From positions 1 through 64,000 of the forward strand of contig NZ_QYBC01000007.1 of the NCBI RefSeq assembly GCF_004137085.1: DNA of 64,000 nt, in the 5' to 3' direction. Each line of letters starts with the position of its first letter. The stretch's first letter is position 1. The DNA comes from Lichenibacterium ramalinae. Its GTDB lineage: Bacteria > Pseudomonadota > Alphaproteobacteria > Rhizobiales > Beijerinckiaceae. Shown here piece by piece: positions 8,549 through 18,410 of the stretch. The translations under genes and the position numbers were made by a program. The notes under the pieces were generated by a model. The model was given only the letters and a program-made list of their open reading frames with translations, did not search any database and was not told the DNA's origin.

Positions 8549-9527
8549 CGATGAGCACCGCATAGGGGATGACGCCGACCGGGACGGCCTTGATCACCTT
8601 GCGGGCCGCCGTGTCCACGATCGCGACGTCGTCGGACAAGCCGTTGGCGACGTAGAGCCGCGTCTCGTCGCGGCTGAGCCTGAGCCCCCAGGGACGCTTG
8701 CCGGTGAGGATGAAATCGGTGGTCTTGAGCGTGCCGACATCCACGACAGCGACGCGGTTGGCCCGGCCCAGCGTGACGTAGGCGGTTCTGCCGTCACGGC
8801 TGATCGCCATATCCACCGGCGTGATCTCGTCATGACGAAGGCCCGGCACGTCGAAGGTGACCCGGCCGACGATCGCGAGCGTCGCCACGTCGATGATCTC
8901 GACGAGGCCGGCGATCTCGTCCGACACCCACACGTGCTTGCCGTCCGGCGTGATGGTGAAGCGGCGGGGACGCGTGGCCGTGATGATCCCCTTGACGACC
9001 TTCTTGGTCGCGACGTCGATCACCTGGACGAGGTTCGCGGCTTCGGATGCGACGAAGACCAGCCTGCCGTCGGGCGTCGCCAGCACGCCCTCGGGCTCGT
9101 CGCCCATCGGGTAGTGCTGCACGACGGCGCCGGTCTCGATGTCGATCACGGTGGCTTCGGCGTCGTCCTCGTTGGACACGTAGAGGTTCCGACCGTCGGG
9201 GCTGAGCGCGAAGGCTTCCGGGTCGGGCACGTCGCGGAAGCGCTTCGCGAGCTTGTGGGTGGCGACGTCATACTCGGCAATGGTGTCGTCGCTGCCGCAG
9301 GCGACGAGCAGTCGGGAATGGTCGGGGGTGAACTGCATGCCACGCGGCCTGCCGCAGCTCTCGAAGGATGCGGTGACGTCCCCGTCGGGCGTCAGCACGA
9401 AGATCTGGCTCGACCGCTCGTTGGACACGAAGATCTGCCCCGTGCCGGCCGCCCGGGCGGGCGATGTCACCAGCGCGGCGATGAGGAGCGTCGCCGCCGC
9501 GGCGCGCGTCGGTCGGCTACTTGGCAC
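8541..9527 (-). CDS. PQQ-catabolism-associated YVTN beta-propeller protein
   Basis: The product is a secreted protein of 328 residues. After a signal peptide (cleavage near ARA-AG, residue 26) it consists of repeated blades of the YVTN/NHL kind, for example ALSPDGRNLYVSNEDDAEATVIDIETG and its counterparts roughly every 42 residues, making about seven blades. The family is found with PQQ alcohol dehydrogenases. A binding or scaffolding role in the periplasm is inferred. It overlaps the neighbouring genes by 11 and 8 bases, so the four or five genes are one operon. Confidence 0.85.
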   Translation of the reverse strand: MPSSRPTRAAAATLLIAALVTSPARAAGTGQIFVSNERSSQIFVLTPDGDVTASFESCGRPRGMQFTPDHSRLLVACGSDDTIAEYDVATHKLAKRFRDVPDPEAFALSPDGRNLYVSNEDDAEATVIDIETGAVVQHYPMGDEPEGVLATPDGRLVFVASEAANLVQVIDVATKKVVKGIITATRPRRFTITPDGKHVWVSDEIAGLVEIIDVATLAIVGRVTFDVPGLRHDEITPVDMAISRDGRTAYVTLGRANRVAVVDVGTLKTTDFILTGKRPWGLRLSRDETRLYVANGLSDDVAIVDTAARKVIKAVPVGVIPYAVLIDE

Positions 9528-9864
9528 AGTCCACCAGGTCCTTGTCGCGCACCGAAAAGGTCTCGTCGGCCTTCACGTCGACGTTCCGGGCATAGCAGGT
9601 GCGGCCGTGCACGTCCTTCAAGCGGAGATCGTAGCGGCCGGGCGCCACACCCTTGATGACGAGGTTCTCGTCGAAGTCGACCGTGCCGTCCTTGTCGTTG
9701 ACGCACTGGTTCGCGCCGAACTCCCGCGTGCCGACCGGCGCCAGGGCCACGTCGCTCAGCGTCTCACCTGTCAGGTTCCAGAACTGCATGCCCTTCTTGC
9801 CGGCCGAGAGGGCGGTGGCGGGAAGCACCAGGCAAAGGCAGCCTGCGACGATCCATGGCCTCAT
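9517..9864 (-). CDS. Small secreted protein of unknown function
   Basis: This 115-residue product has a signal peptide of about 21 residues and a predicted beta-rich mature part with three cysteines (in NQCVND, RTCYAR and VDCAK), and no domain I recognise. It is the first gene of the PQQ-associated ABC operon, overlapping the beta-propeller gene by 11 bases, so a periplasmic role with that system is likely. Confidence 0.7.
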   Translation of the reverse strand: MRPWIVAGCLCLVLPATALSAGKKGMQFWNLTGETLSDVALAPVGTREFGANQCVNDKDGTVDFDENLVIKGVAPGRYDLRLKDVHGRTCYARNVDVKADETFSVRDKDLVDCAK

Positions 9865-10030
9865 CCGACGCGGTCCCCCCTCTCGTGTGATTGAGCCGGA
9901 CCTCATCATGCCGACGCAGTCGGCACAAGGACGTTTCGGTTCGAACGCCCTGGTTTCGACGGGCCGGGAACGGTAGGAACCGGGGCGAAGAGCCGGACCG
10001 GCCTCGCCGAGATACCGAGGGAGACACGCC

Positions 10031-10957
10031 TTGCGCCACCAGCCCCTGCTCGCCGGAGCCGCCCTCTGGCTCGCCTGCCTGGCGCCCGCGGCACCGGCCT
10101 TGGCGGCGGACGCCTCCACCTGCGATTCGCTGACGGCCCGCTACGAAGCGAAACGCGCGGAGCTCGAGCCGCCCCAGGTGAGCGCGGCGCTGTTCGCGGC
10201 GGCCGACGACGGCTGCGACGCGCTCGCGACCCGCCTGCTCGACGCCGGCGCGTCGGTGGCGGCGCGCGACCGCACCGGGGGGACGGCCCTGACCCACGCG
10301 GCGCGCGGTGGGCACGACGGCATGATCGTGCTGCTGGCCCGTCACGGCGCGGAGGTCGACGAGCGCAACGTCCAGGGCTCCACGCCGCTCTACGTCGCGG
10401 TGGAGCAGAACCGGTTCAAAGCCGCGGGAGCGCTGGTGGCGCTCGGCGCCACCGTGAACACGCCCGGGCGGGCCGGCGTCACCCCCCTCTCCGCGGCCGC
10501 CTACAACGGCAACGCCCGGCTGGTGGACCTGCTCCTCAGCCACGGCGCCGCTCCGAGGACCGCCGACGCCAGCGGCAAGACCCCGATCCTCTACGCGGCG
10601 GCGCGCGGTTTCACGCCTGTGGTGATGCGGCTGCTCGCGGCGGGGACGGACGTCAACGCGCCCTATGGCAACGGCCTGACGGTGCTGATGTGGGCGGCCG
10701 GCTACGCCAACGACGTGCCGCCCGACGACGGCGTGGCCCTCGTGACGTTGCTCCTTGACAGGGGCGCGGCCATCGATGCGCACGACGACCGGGGCCGCAC
10801 GCCGCTGATGATCGCGGCGGGGCTGGGCCATGACGAGGTGGTCGACCTCTTGATGCGCCGCGGCGCCGACCGGACGCTGCGCGACAGGGGCGGGCAGACG
10901 GCTGCCGACCTCGCACCGACCGAGGCTCTCAGGGCCAAGCTGGCGTCGAAGGGATAG
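10031..10957 (+). CDS. Secreted ankyrin-repeat protein
   Basis: The 308-residue product starts at TTG (10031) behind a GAGGGAG ribosome binding site; this start gives a good signal peptide ending near residue 26 (ALA-AD). The mature part is a run of about seven ankyrin repeats, e.g. DRTGGTALTHAARGGHDGMI, VQGSTPLYVAVEQ and DDRGRTPLMIAAGLGHDEVV. Periplasmic ankyrin proteins occur next to quinoprotein or catalase genes in proteobacteria; the partner is unknown. It is divergent from the ABC operon. Confidence 0.85.
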   Translation: MRHQPLLAGAALWLACLAPAAPALAADASTCDSLTARYEAKRAELEPPQVSAALFAAADDGCDALATRLLDAGASVAARDRTGGTALTHAARGGHDGMIVLLARHGAEVDERNVQGSTPLYVAVEQNRFKAAGALVALGATVNTPGRAGVTPLSAAAYNGNARLVDLLLSHGAAPRTADASGKTPILYAAARGFTPVVMRLLAAGTDVNAPYGNGLTVLMWAAGYANDVPPDDGVALVTLLLDRGAAIDAHDDRGRTPLMIAAGLGHDEVVDLLMRRGADRTLRDRGGQTAADLAPTEALRAKLASKG

Positions 10958-10982
10958 AGCACGTCCCCGCCACGCCCTGCCG

Positions 10983-11005
10983 CGGCAGCTGAACCGCCGC
11001 TGCCG
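10983..11005. terminator. Hairpin between convergent genes
   Basis: CGGCAGC (10983-10989) pairs with GCTGCCG (10999-11005) in the 73-base gap between the convergent ankyrin and dihaem cytochrome genes. It could serve both strands. There is no U-tract. Confidence 0.4.
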
Positions 11006-11030
11006 ACGGGGCGACGGCGCCCGGCGGGCC

Positions 11031-11612
11031 TCAAAGACCCGCCAGATAGGCTTCCATGGCCTTGAGGTCGGGCTCGGGCGTCGCCTGGGCGAGGCTGGTC
11101 ATGCCGGGGTTGTTGGCACGCTCGCCGCTGCGGAACTCGGCCAGCGTCTTGGCCAGGTAGTCGTGGCTCTGGCCGGACAGGCGGGGCACCGTGCCGGTGC
11201 CCTGGAACCGGTCGAGGTGGCAGGCGGAGCAGCCGACGGCGCTGTTCGCCGTCTTGGCCTGCAGCACGTCGGCGTCGCTGGCCGAGGCCTGGTTCAGGTT
11301 CGGCCAGGGCTTGGCGGCGAAATAGGCGGCCAGCTCCTTCATGTCGTCCTTCTCCAAGGACTCCGCGATGCCGTTCATGATCTCGTTCTTGCGAGCGCCC
11401 TTCTTGAAGTCGCGGAGCTGCAGGTAGAGGTAGCCTTCCTGCTGGCCCCAGATGATGGGAATGTTCTTGTCGGTCGGCACGCCCTTCTCGCCGTGGCAAG
11501 ACGAGCAGACCGCCGCCTTCTCGTCGATCGTGTCGGCGCGGGCCGCCGCCGAGACGCCCGCCCATACCAGGACGGCTGCGGAAACGCAGGCCGTGAAACG
11601 TCGGACCGCCAT
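11031..11612 (-). CDS. Dihaem cytochrome c (c4-like)
   Basis: This periplasmic protein of 193 residues has a signal peptide (cleavage near ARA-DT, residue 26) and two haem motifs, CSSCH (36-40) and CSACH (128-132). Each sits in a half with an axial-methionine segment (KNEIMN and NNPGMTS), the duplicated design of cytochrome c4. It lies 83 bases downstream of the quinoprotein dehydrogenase gene on the same strand and is its probable electron acceptor. Confidence 0.88.
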   Translation of the reverse strand: MAVRRFTACVSAAVLVWAGVSAAARADTIDEKAAVCSSCHGEKGVPTDKNIPIIWGQQEGYLYLQLRDFKKGARKNEIMNGIAESLEKDDMKELAAYFAAKPWPNLNQASASDADVLQAKTANSAVGCSACHLDRFQGTGTVPRLSGQSHDYLAKTLAEFRSGERANNPGMTSLAQATPEPDLKAMEAYLAGL

Positions 11613-11646
11613 GTCGTACCCTGCCTCGCCTTGATCCCATGACGGA

Positions 11647-11670
11647 AAGAGCGGGCGCAAGCCCGCTCTT
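11647..11670 (-). terminator. Perfect 10-bp hairpin with 4-base loop after quinoprotein gene
   Basis: AAGAGCGGGC (11647-11656) pairs with GCCCGCTCTT (11661-11670) around GCAA (TTGC on the minus strand). It lies between the dehydrogenase stop (11696) and the dihaem cytochrome start (11612). In the minus-strand transcript it is followed by TCCGTC, not a U-run, so it may be an mRNA-stabilising or partial-termination element. Confidence 0.55.
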
Positions 11671-11695
11671 CCTGGCAACGATGTCGCCGTTTCGG

Positions 11696-13558
11696 TCAGT
11701 CGACCGTGAAGGCGATGATGGAATTGCCACGCTTATAGTCGAGCTGGGTGTTACCCCCAGCCCCGACCACGATATACTGCTTTCCCTCGACCGAGTAGGA
11801 CGACGGAGGCGCGTTCACGCCGGCGCCGGCTTGGAACGACCAGAGCGGCGAGCCGCTTTCGGAATCGTAGGCCTTGAACAGCCCGTTGCCCTCGCCGGCG
11901 AAGATGAGGCCGCCGGCGGTCGCCAGGATACCACCGATCATCGGCTGCGCCGTCTTCACCTGCCACCGAATCTTCCCGGTGTTGTAGTCGACCGCGGTGA
12001 TGTTGCCCCACTGTTCCTCGGACGGGATCACCTTGAAGGCGCCGCCGAGCCACAGCTTGCCGTCGGGATAGGGCGAATTCTGCACCTGATAGGTCATGGG
12101 CTGGTGCAGGTTGATCGCGTAGGCGAGCCCGCGGTTGGGGTCCGTGGCGAGCGGCGACCATTCCACGCCCCCGTTGGCGCCCGGCAGCATGCGAGCCCCC
12201 TCCTTGGTGGGCAGGGTCCACATGTTCTCCTGCGGGACCATCGGCTCGGAATAGCGGACGAGGCTGCAGTCCTTGGCATCGTGGACGTAGACGTAGCCGG
12301 TCTTGCCGGCGTGCAGCACGCCCTTGATCGGCTTGCCGTCCTTGTCGGCCACCTTGGTGATGACCGGGGGCGAGACGGCGTCGAAGTCCCAGACGTCGTG
12401 CGGGATGTACTGCAGGTGGCAGACGTATTTGCCGGTGTCGAGGTCGAGCGACACGAGCGAGTCGGTGTAGAGATTGTCGCCCGGGCGCTGCGAGCCGTCG
12501 AGGTCCGGCGACGGATTGCCGACCACGAAGTAGATGCGTCGGGTCTCGAGGTCGACGGCCGGGTTCTGCCAGATGCCGCCGCCGAGCGTCTTGTAGAACT
12601 GGGCTGCCTTGGGCGCCGGGGCCGCCGAGGTGGACGGTGTGGCACCGGGCTTGTCGACCACCGGCACCACCTTGGCGGCGCTGTCGGCCGCGCCGCTCTT
12701 CTGCTTCTGGTCGGCGGCCGTGGGCTGCAACATGGCGGCGAGCGTGGCCTTCTCGGCCGCGATGTCGCGGTGGAGGTCCTTCCCGGTCGCGTCCTTCTCG
12801 GCCCACACGCCGACCGAGTTCTCGGGGACGGTGTTGAACGTCCAGATCAGCTTACCGGTCTTGGCATCGAAGGCCTTCATGAAGCCGCGGATGCCGTATT
12901 CGCCACCGTTGGTGCCGATCAGAACCTTGTTGTCGACCACGGTAGGCGCCATGGTCTCGCTGTAGCCCTCCTCGGGATCGGCGATCTCGGTCTTCCACAT
13001 CACTTTGCCGGAGCGGGCATCGAGGGCCACGAGCTGCGAGTCGAGGGTGCCGAGGTAGACCATGTTGTCAGACACCGCGACGCCGCGGTTATTCGGGCCG
13101 CAGCAGAAAGTGGTGATCGGCCCCATCTTGGGCACGTAATGCCACAATTCCTCGCCCGTGCGGGCGTTGAGCGCGTAGACTTGGCTGAACGAGGTGGTCA
13201 CGAACATCGTGCCGTTGACCACGATCGGCGATGTTTCGAGCGACTCCTTCACTTCCGTCTGGAAGATCCAAGCTGGGCGCAGCTTCGATACGTTGGTGGT
13301 GTTGATCTGTCGATTGGGGTAGTATCTCTGCTGATTGTAGTCGCCGTTGGTTTGGAGGAAATTCTGACTGTCGGAGGCGGCCCTGTTCAGCATGTCCTGC
13401 GACACGGTCGATAGGTCGCCGTACCTGCTGGCCGATTTGATTTCCTGCGCCTGCACGGCGGGCAATCCCAAAGCTGCCGAACACAGCAGCGCGGTCACAA
13501 GGTTCTTCACGACGCCCCTCCAGCCACGGGCCTCGTTCCCTTTGCCCGGGACGTTCAC
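11696..13558 (-). CDS. Quinoprotein alcohol dehydrogenase, methanol/ethanol type, with lanthanide-type active site
   Basis: The product is a periplasmic eight-bladed propeller dehydrogenase of 620 residues with an N-terminal signal (ending near AVQA-QE, residue 38). It has the adjacent Cys152-Cys153 disulfide pair (FCCGPNN), the metal ligands Glu220 (GGEYGIRG) and Asn348 (VVGNPSP) and the catalytic Asp391 in HDVWDFD. Asp393, two residues after the catalytic Asp, is the extra ligand that marks lanthanide-dependent XoxF/ExaF/PedH enzymes. A low-complexity Ala/Pro/Lys stretch at about 268-320 looks like an insertion. The alcohol substrate cannot be told. Confidence 0.9.
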   Translation of the reverse strand: MNVPGKGNEARGWRGVVKNLVTALLCSAALGLPAVQAQEIKSASRYGDLSTVSQDMLNRAASDSQNFLQTNGDYNQQRYYPNRQINTTNVSKLRPAWIFQTEVKESLETSPIVVNGTMFVTTSFSQVYALNARTGEELWHYVPKMGPITTFCCGPNNRGVAVSDNMVYLGTLDSQLVALDARSGKVMWKTEIADPEEGYSETMAPTVVDNKVLIGTNGGEYGIRGFMKAFDAKTGKLIWTFNTVPENSVGVWAEKDATGKDLHRDIAAEKATLAAMLQPTAADQKQKSGAADSAAKVVPVVDKPGATPSTSAAPAPKAAQFYKTLGGGIWQNPAVDLETRRIYFVVGNPSPDLDGSQRPGDNLYTDSLVSLDLDTGKYVCHLQYIPHDVWDFDAVSPPVITKVADKDGKPIKGVLHAGKTGYVYVHDAKDCSLVRYSEPMVPQENMWTLPTKEGARMLPGANGGVEWSPLATDPNRGLAYAINLHQPMTYQVQNSPYPDGKLWLGGAFKVIPSEEQWGNITAVDYNTGKIRWQVKTAQPMIGGILATAGGLIFAGEGNGLFKAYDSESGSPLWSFQAGAGVNAPPSSYSVEGKQYIVVGAGGNTQLDYKRGNSIIAFTVD

Positions 13559-13659
13559 CCGAGTAAAGCCTGGACCGACAGGGCACGACGGTCAATTGTT
13601 TTCCTCCTCATCGGGGCGGCTCGGCATCAGGCGTAGGTGCCGACCGCTCCCGCGTCGTC

Positions 13660-13914
13660 CTATTTGGCGCAGGTCTCGACCGTCCCGTTCGTCATCTCTG
13701 CGCTGGCCGACTGGCAACGGGTACCCGGGGTCGTGTTGCCCGACTTGCGCTGCTCATCGCCGGTGATGGTCACGCCAGCCGGCTGCTGCGTCCGGGTCGT
13801 GCCGACCGGTTGCGGCAACGTGCCCGTGTGCACTTCCGCCGGAGCCGCGTTCTGGGCGAAAGCGCCGCCCGATATGGCCGATAAGGTCAAAACGACCGCG
13901 ATGACACTGCGCAT
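13660..13914 (-). CDS. Small secreted protein of unknown function
   Basis: This 84-residue product has a clear signal peptide (MRSVIAVVLTLSAISGGAFA, then Q) and a short Thr/Gln/Pro-rich mature part with two cysteines (TRCQS, ETCAK). A strong GGGGGGAGGA ribosome binding site precedes the ATG. No domain is recognised. The C-terminal ETCAK resembles the VDCAK end of the protein encoded at 9517-9864, which may be chance. It lies upstream of the quinoprotein gene on the same strand. Confidence 0.65.
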   Translation of the reverse strand: MRSVIAVVLTLSAISGGAFAQNAAPAEVHTGTLPQPVGTTRTQQPAGVTITGDEQRKSGNTTPGTRCQSASAEMTNGTVETCAK

Positions 13915-14263
13915 GGTTTGTCCTCCCCCCATCCAACGCCGAGCGCGACTCCGAGGTCCCCGCCAAGGTCCGTGAGTTGCGCCGGTTTCAGGCCGTGTTT
14001 TCACTGCCCGCCGCAGCAACGACGGCGAAAAGGCGTCGCGGGTGACAGGCCGGGATCACCGCGGGCGACGGAGTCCGTCGTCTACAAGGGCCGGCAAAAG
14101 CGAGGCTTGGTACGATGCCATCGGCGCCCTGCTCCGGGCAGGCTTGTCTTGCCCAGGAATCCAGGAGGCCGTGTGCTGCAGAAACGGGAGACGCCGCAGG
14201 TCGGGAGACCGCTCAAGATCTGCTTCGGAGGTGTCAACGACCAGCCTTGATCGTCCTGGTTGA
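13915..14263. other. Intergenic stretch before IS3 remnant
   Basis: No gene is supported. The stretch precedes the point where IS3-like transposase homology begins abruptly, and no matching left inverted repeat of the element could be found, so it probably contains the deletion or insertion junction. Confidence 0.4.
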
Positions 14264-15045
14264 ATCGACAGCGGCCGTTACGGCTATCGCAAGATCAGCG
14301 CTCTGCTGCGGGATGCCGGCTGGGTGGTCAACGACAAGCGCGTCGAGCGGATTTGGCGTCAGCAGGGGCTGAAGGTGCCGGCCCGGCAGCCGAAACGTGG
14401 GCGGCTGTGGCTCGGCGACCGCTCCTGCATTCGCCTCCGGCCCGAGCGCCGGGATCATGTCTGGGCCTACGACTTCGTCGAGGAGCGGACCCACGATGGC
14501 CGCAAGTTCCGCACTCTCAATGTTGTGGATGAGTTCACCCACGAGTGCCTGGCCATCCGGGTCGCCCGCAAGCTGAAATCGACCGACGTGATCGATGCCC
14601 TCTCCGACCTGTTTATCCTGCGGGGCATGCCGGAGCACATCCGCTCCGACAACGGTCCAGAGTTCATCGCCAAGGCCGTGCAGACATGGATTTCGGCCGT
14701 GGGCGCCAGAACCGCCTACATCGCGCCCGGTTCACCTTGGGAGAATGGCTTTGTCGAAAGCTTCAACGCCCGCTTCCGGGACGAGCTGCTCAACGGAGAG
14801 ATCTTCTACTCGCTCCGCGAGGCCGAGATCATCATCGAGAGTTGGCGTCGTCATTACAACGCGATCAGGCCCCATGCATCGCTCGGGTACCGGCCGCCAG
14901 CCCCGGAAGTGGTGGTGCCAACCTACGCCGCTTGGCCGGCTGCGCTAATACGACCTGCTTCGCCGGCCAAGCTGCCCGTGGCGCAACGGCCTACGGCGCA
15001 CTAACATTCATACCGGACCACCAAGTGGGGGCCGATCAGTATCGT
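14264..15045 (+). pseudogene. Truncated IS3-family transposase (OrfB) with right end
   Basis: Homology to the IS3-family integrase-type transposase starts abruptly at [16 protein letters not shown], which normally lies about 45 residues into OrfB, and runs to the usual end ([16 protein letters not shown]). The stop is at 15002-15004. The catalytic triad is visible: Asp in WAYDFVEER, Asp in RSDNGPEF and Glu in ENGFVESFN. OrfA, the OrfB start and the left end are missing. The bases after the stop (CCGGACCACCAAGTGGGGGC) resemble the right end of such elements. It is probably immobile. Confidence 0.8.
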
Positions 15046-15209
15046 CGTCAGCGCTCTGGCTCGCCCCGAATGGCAGGTCGAAATCGAGGCGACAGCCGTG
15101 ATCCCCGACGCTTGACCTTGACCCGCCCAGGCTGGGGCGGAGGCGACCACGCCTCGCGCCTTGGAAGGCGGCGGCCATCGCGCCAAAACCCGATCCATGT
15201 TCGAACCGG

Positions 15210-16058
15210 TCAGATCAGGTCATCTGAACCTTGCCTCTGCGTCGGCGACGAGCCGTGAGTTTGCCGGCGAATATGGGCCCGGACCACGTCCAGGCCCGCC
15301 ATCACGTGGCGAAGTTCGGGGCTCGCCAGACGGACGCCGAGCCCGGCCTCGTGGGGCAGCAGGCTGGCGGCGGCGTAGAGTGCTGGGTCGTCGGCCAGTG
15401 CCTTCGACAGATCCTCGGCGAGGCGCGCGTGGCTCTCCCTTCTGCCTGGCAGCATGAACACCGCCGTGCCGAACGCCTTGAATTTCGCCATTGGGCCGCG
15501 GACGAACCCGCCAATGTCGAGGCGGTCGATGGCCAGGATCTCGCCCTCGCACCGCAACGTCAGCGTCGCGCAGAGATGCCGGAAGGCGCGACCCTGCGCC
15601 TCGGGATCATGGACCGTGAAGGCGTCCCCGACCAGTGCGGCGGCGCCCCGCGCGCAGTCGACGTCGACGGTCTGGTCGAGCGCGGCATCGGGGAACAGGA
15701 TACGGGCCTTGGGCCAATATTCGAAATACCCGCCCGGTGCGACGCGGATGTCGACCGCGTCGCGCGTCGTGACGCCGGGTGGCGCACGATGGATGGGGGA
15801 GGCCCCCTGCGTCGTGCAATGGGCGGCCGCTCCTGGACCGATCGCGAACCGTTGCGCGAGCCGATCCTCCCCGTGGACGGCTCCGCTGCTCGTCTGCAGG
15901 ATCATCGTCAGGAGATGGGCGGGGACGCGGTCGAGGGAGAAGGTGCGGGTCACCACGAACGGCCAGCGGAAGAGGCGTCGCTCCAGCACGGTCCGGTCCC
16001 CGCGCCGGGCGAAGGCGAGGTCGAGCTGAGGGCGAGGTGCCCAGGCGGTCGCGTTCAC
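15210..16058 (-). CDS. ureD: Urease accessory protein UreD
   Basis: UreD (UreH) is the scaffold that binds apo-urease with UreF and UreG during nickel loading. The 282-residue product shows the family pattern ([26 protein letters not shown]-like [13 protein letters not shown], and FEYWPKARI). It overlaps ureG by 4 bases and is the last gene of the urease run. The C-terminus borders the IS3 remnant but appears complete. Confidence 0.92.
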   Translation of the reverse strand: MNATAWAPRPQLDLAFARRGDRTVLERRLFRWPFVVTRTFSLDRVPAHLLTMILQTSSGAVHGEDRLAQRFAIGPGAAAHCTTQGASPIHRAPPGVTTRDAVDIRVAPGGYFEYWPKARILFPDAALDQTVDVDCARGAAALVGDAFTVHDPEAQGRAFRHLCATLTLRCEGEILAIDRLDIGGFVRGPMAKFKAFGTAVFMLPGRRESHARLAEDLSKALADDPALYAAASLLPHEAGLGVRLASPELRHVMAGLDVVRAHIRRQTHGSSPTQRQGSDDLI

Positions 16059-16696
16059 GCGCGGAACAACACATCGCGTTCGAGCGCCGACACCACGGCG
16101 TCGATTCCCTCCCCCTTGCGGCAGTTCGTCAGCAACACCGGACGGCCGTCGCGCACGTCGAGCGCCTGGGCCAGCATCGGGGCGAGTTCGACCCCGACAT
16201 GGGGGGCGAGGTCGGTCTTGTTGATGACGAGCAGATCGCAGCGGACCACGCCAGGGCCGCGCTTGCGCGGGATGTCGTCACCACCCCCGACGTCGATGAC
16301 GAACATCCAGAAATCGGTGAGGTCGCGAGAGAAGGTCGAGGCGAGATTGTCGCCACCGCTCTCGATGAGGATGAGCTCGACGCCGGGGAAACGGCGTTCG
16401 AGGTCGTCGGCAGCCTCGATGTTGAGCGATGGGTCTTCCCGGATGACGGTATGCGGGCAGGCGCCCGCCTCGACCGCCGAGACCCTCGCGGGGTCGATGA
16501 GGCCCGAGCGGCGGATCCGCTCGGCGTCCTCGGCGGTCACGAGGTCGTTGGTGATGACGGCGAGGTCGATGCCTCGTGCCAGCAGGGACGGGATCAGGCG
16601 CTCCACCAGCGCCGTCTTGCCCGATCCCACGGGTCCGCCGATCCCCACCCGGGCGGCCGCCATGCGGGTCCCCTTGGCGTCGTGTGTGGCGATCAT
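16055..16696 (-). CDS. ureG: Urease accessory GTPase UreG
   Basis: UreG is the SIMIBI-class GTPase that drives nickel insertion. The 213-residue product has the P-loop [12 protein letters not shown], the [12 protein letters not shown] segment, the metal-binding Cys-Pro-His (GACPHT) and the NKTDLAP guanine-specificity motif. The ATG at 16696 overlaps the ureC stop by 4 bases. It lacks the His-rich N-terminal tail of some homologues. Confidence 0.95.
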   Translation of the reverse strand: MIATHDAKGTRMAAARVGIGGPVGSGKTALVERLIPSLLARGIDLAVITNDLVTAEDAERIRRSGLIDPARVSAVEAGACPHTVIREDPSLNIEAADDLERRFPGVELILIESGGDNLASTFSRDLTDFWMFVIDVGGGDDIPRKRGPGVVRCDLLVINKTDLAPHVGVELAPMLAQALDVRDGRPVLLTNCRKGEGIDAVVSALERDVLFRA

Positions 16697-18399
16697 CGCA
16701 GCATGTACCTCCGGGCAAGCGGCACGCTGGCGGCCGGTTCGCACATGAGCAACTGGCCGTCGGCCCGCACCTCGAACGTCTGGGGATCGACCTCGACGTG
16801 GGGTCTCGCGGCATTGCGGACCATGTCGGACTTGCGCAGGCCGCGGACGTTTTTGATGGGCACCATGGCCTTGCCGAGGCCGAGCTTGCGGCCCACGTCG
16901 GCCTCGACGGCGAGCTTCGAGACGAAGTTGACCCCGAGCTGCTGGGGCGCGGCGCCGAGCGCGCCCCACATCCGTTTCTGGATCATGGGTTCGGCGAGGC
17001 CGAGGCTGCCGTTGCCGTCCCCCATCGCGGCCCAGACGATGAAGCCGCTCTTGATCACCATGTAGGGCTTGATGCCGAACGAGGCGCGCGGCCAGAGGAC
17101 GATATCGGCCAGCTTGCCGACCTCGATCGAGCCCACATGGGCGTCGATGCCGACCGCGATGGCGGGGTTCAGCGTGAGTTTGGCGACGTAGCGCTTGATG
17201 CGTTCGTTGTCGGCCCGCGCCGTCGTTTCATCGGGCAACCGTCCGACGCGCTCCTTCATCACGCTGGCGAGCTGCCAGCAGTTGGCGACGTTCTCGGCGA
17301 GGCGACCCATGCCCTGCGTGTCGGTGCCGAAGATCGAGATCGCGCCCATGTCGTGCAGGAGATCCTCTGCGGCGGCCGATTGGGCGCGAACGCGGGACTC
17401 CCCGAAGGCGACGTCCTCGGGGATGTTGTAGTTGAGCTGGTGACAGATCATCGCCATCGGCACCCCTTCCTCCAGCCCGTAGCGGGTGTAAGGGTTGGTG
17501 GGATTGGTCGAGGACGGGATGACGTTGTCGTAGGACACCACCTTGAGCAGGTCCGGCGCGTGGCCACCCCCGGCGCCCTCGACGTGATACATGTGGATCG
17601 TCCGCCCCTCGACGGCCGCCATCGTGTCTTCGCAGAAGCCGAACTCGTTGATCGAGTCGGTATGGAGATGCACGGCGAAATCGTGTCGCTCCGCCGCCAC
17701 GAGGCTGCCGTCGATCACGGCCGGGGCGGCTCCGAAATCCTCGTGGATCTTGACCGACATGCCGCCGGCCGCGACAGATTCCTCGACGGCCTCGGGGCTC
17801 GAGGAGCCACGCCCGAACAAGGCGTAGTTGAGCGGTGAGAATTCTGCGGCCTGGAGGAAGCGGCCGAAGGTGGTGGTGCTGCCGCTGCCGACATCGAAGA
17901 GTGGCCCCGGCCCGTTGCCGATCATCGTCGTCGTGCCCCCCGCGAGCGCATGGTCGGATTGCTCGGGCGAGCCGAGATGGGCGTGGGACTCGACCGCACC
18001 GGCCGTCACGATGAAGGCCGCGCCCGAGACCGGCGACGTCGTGTGCCCCACCACCATATCGGGATGGACGCCGGGCATGATGTCGGGGTTGCCGGCCTTG
18101 CCGATCCCGACGATCCGGCCATCCCGGATCCCGATATCGGCCTTGATGATGCCCGCGACCGCATCGATGATCGTGGCATTCTTGATGACGATGTCGAGGA
18201 TCTTGTCCGAGGATGTCAGGTGCCCGTTGATGCCCTCGCCGTCGCGCAGGTTCTTGCCCGCCCCGATCAGGAGTTCATGGCCGTAGACGGTGAAATCCTG
18301 CTCGATCTCGGCGAAGAGTTCCGTGTCGCCGAGGCGCACGAGGTCGCCCGTCGTCGGACCGTAGAGTTCCGCATAGGCCTGCCGGCTCAAGCGCGCCAT
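16693..18399 (-). CDS. ureC: Urease alpha subunit, divergent class
   Basis: The catalytic subunit of 568 residues hydrolyses urea to ammonia and carbamate. Active-site residues are all visible: Lys217 for carbamylation ([10 protein letters not shown]), His219, His246 (HLHTDS), His272 ([12 protein letters not shown]), Cys319-His320 on the flap (MICHQLN), Asp360 (GTDTQGMGR) and the first His pair (ESHAHLG, 139/141). Several usual signatures are altered: [11 protein letters not shown] for the common [23 protein letters not shown] for GGGTGP..GTNAT, and CHQLN for CHHLD. It therefore belongs to a divergent urease lineage rather than the enterobacterial type. Confidence 0.94.
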   Translation of the reverse strand: MARLSRQAYAELYGPTTGDLVRLGDTELFAEIEQDFTVYGHELLIGAGKNLRDGEGINGHLTSSDKILDIVIKNATIIDAVAGIIKADIGIRDGRIVGIGKAGNPDIMPGVHPDMVVGHTTSPVSGAAFIVTAGAVESHAHLGSPEQSDHALAGGTTTMIGNGPGPLFDVGSGSTTTFGRFLQAAEFSPLNYALFGRGSSSPEAVEESVAAGGMSVKIHEDFGAAPAVIDGSLVAAERHDFAVHLHTDSINEFGFCEDTMAAVEGRTIHMYHVEGAGGGHAPDLLKVVSYDNVIPSSTNPTNPYTRYGLEEGVPMAMICHQLNYNIPEDVAFGESRVRAQSAAAEDLLHDMGAISIFGTDTQGMGRLAENVANCWQLASVMKERVGRLPDETTARADNERIKRYVAKLTLNPAIAVGIDAHVGSIEVGKLADIVLWPRASFGIKPYMVIKSGFIVWAAMGDGNGSLGLAEPMIQKRMWGALGAAPQQLGVNFVSKLAVEADVGRKLGLGKAMVPIKNVRGLRKSDMVRNAARPHVEVDPQTFEVRADGQLLMCEPAASVPLARRYMLR

Positions 18400-18410
18400 A
18401 AGCGGTCTCC

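Noticed and set aside
5804-9864. Reading the ABC set as a branched-chain amino-acid importer
   Set aside because: The permease is of ABC-2 type and the neighbours are quinoprotein-associated families, so a Liv-type importer is not supported.
11639-13414. Plus-strand frame of about 590 codons
   Set aside because: Antisense shadow of the quinoprotein dehydrogenase gene, which has clear catalytic motifs on the minus strand.
14042-14263. Small frames before the IS3 remnant as OrfA
   Set aside because: No helix-turn-helix or leucine-zipper pattern of OrfA can be read in any frame.
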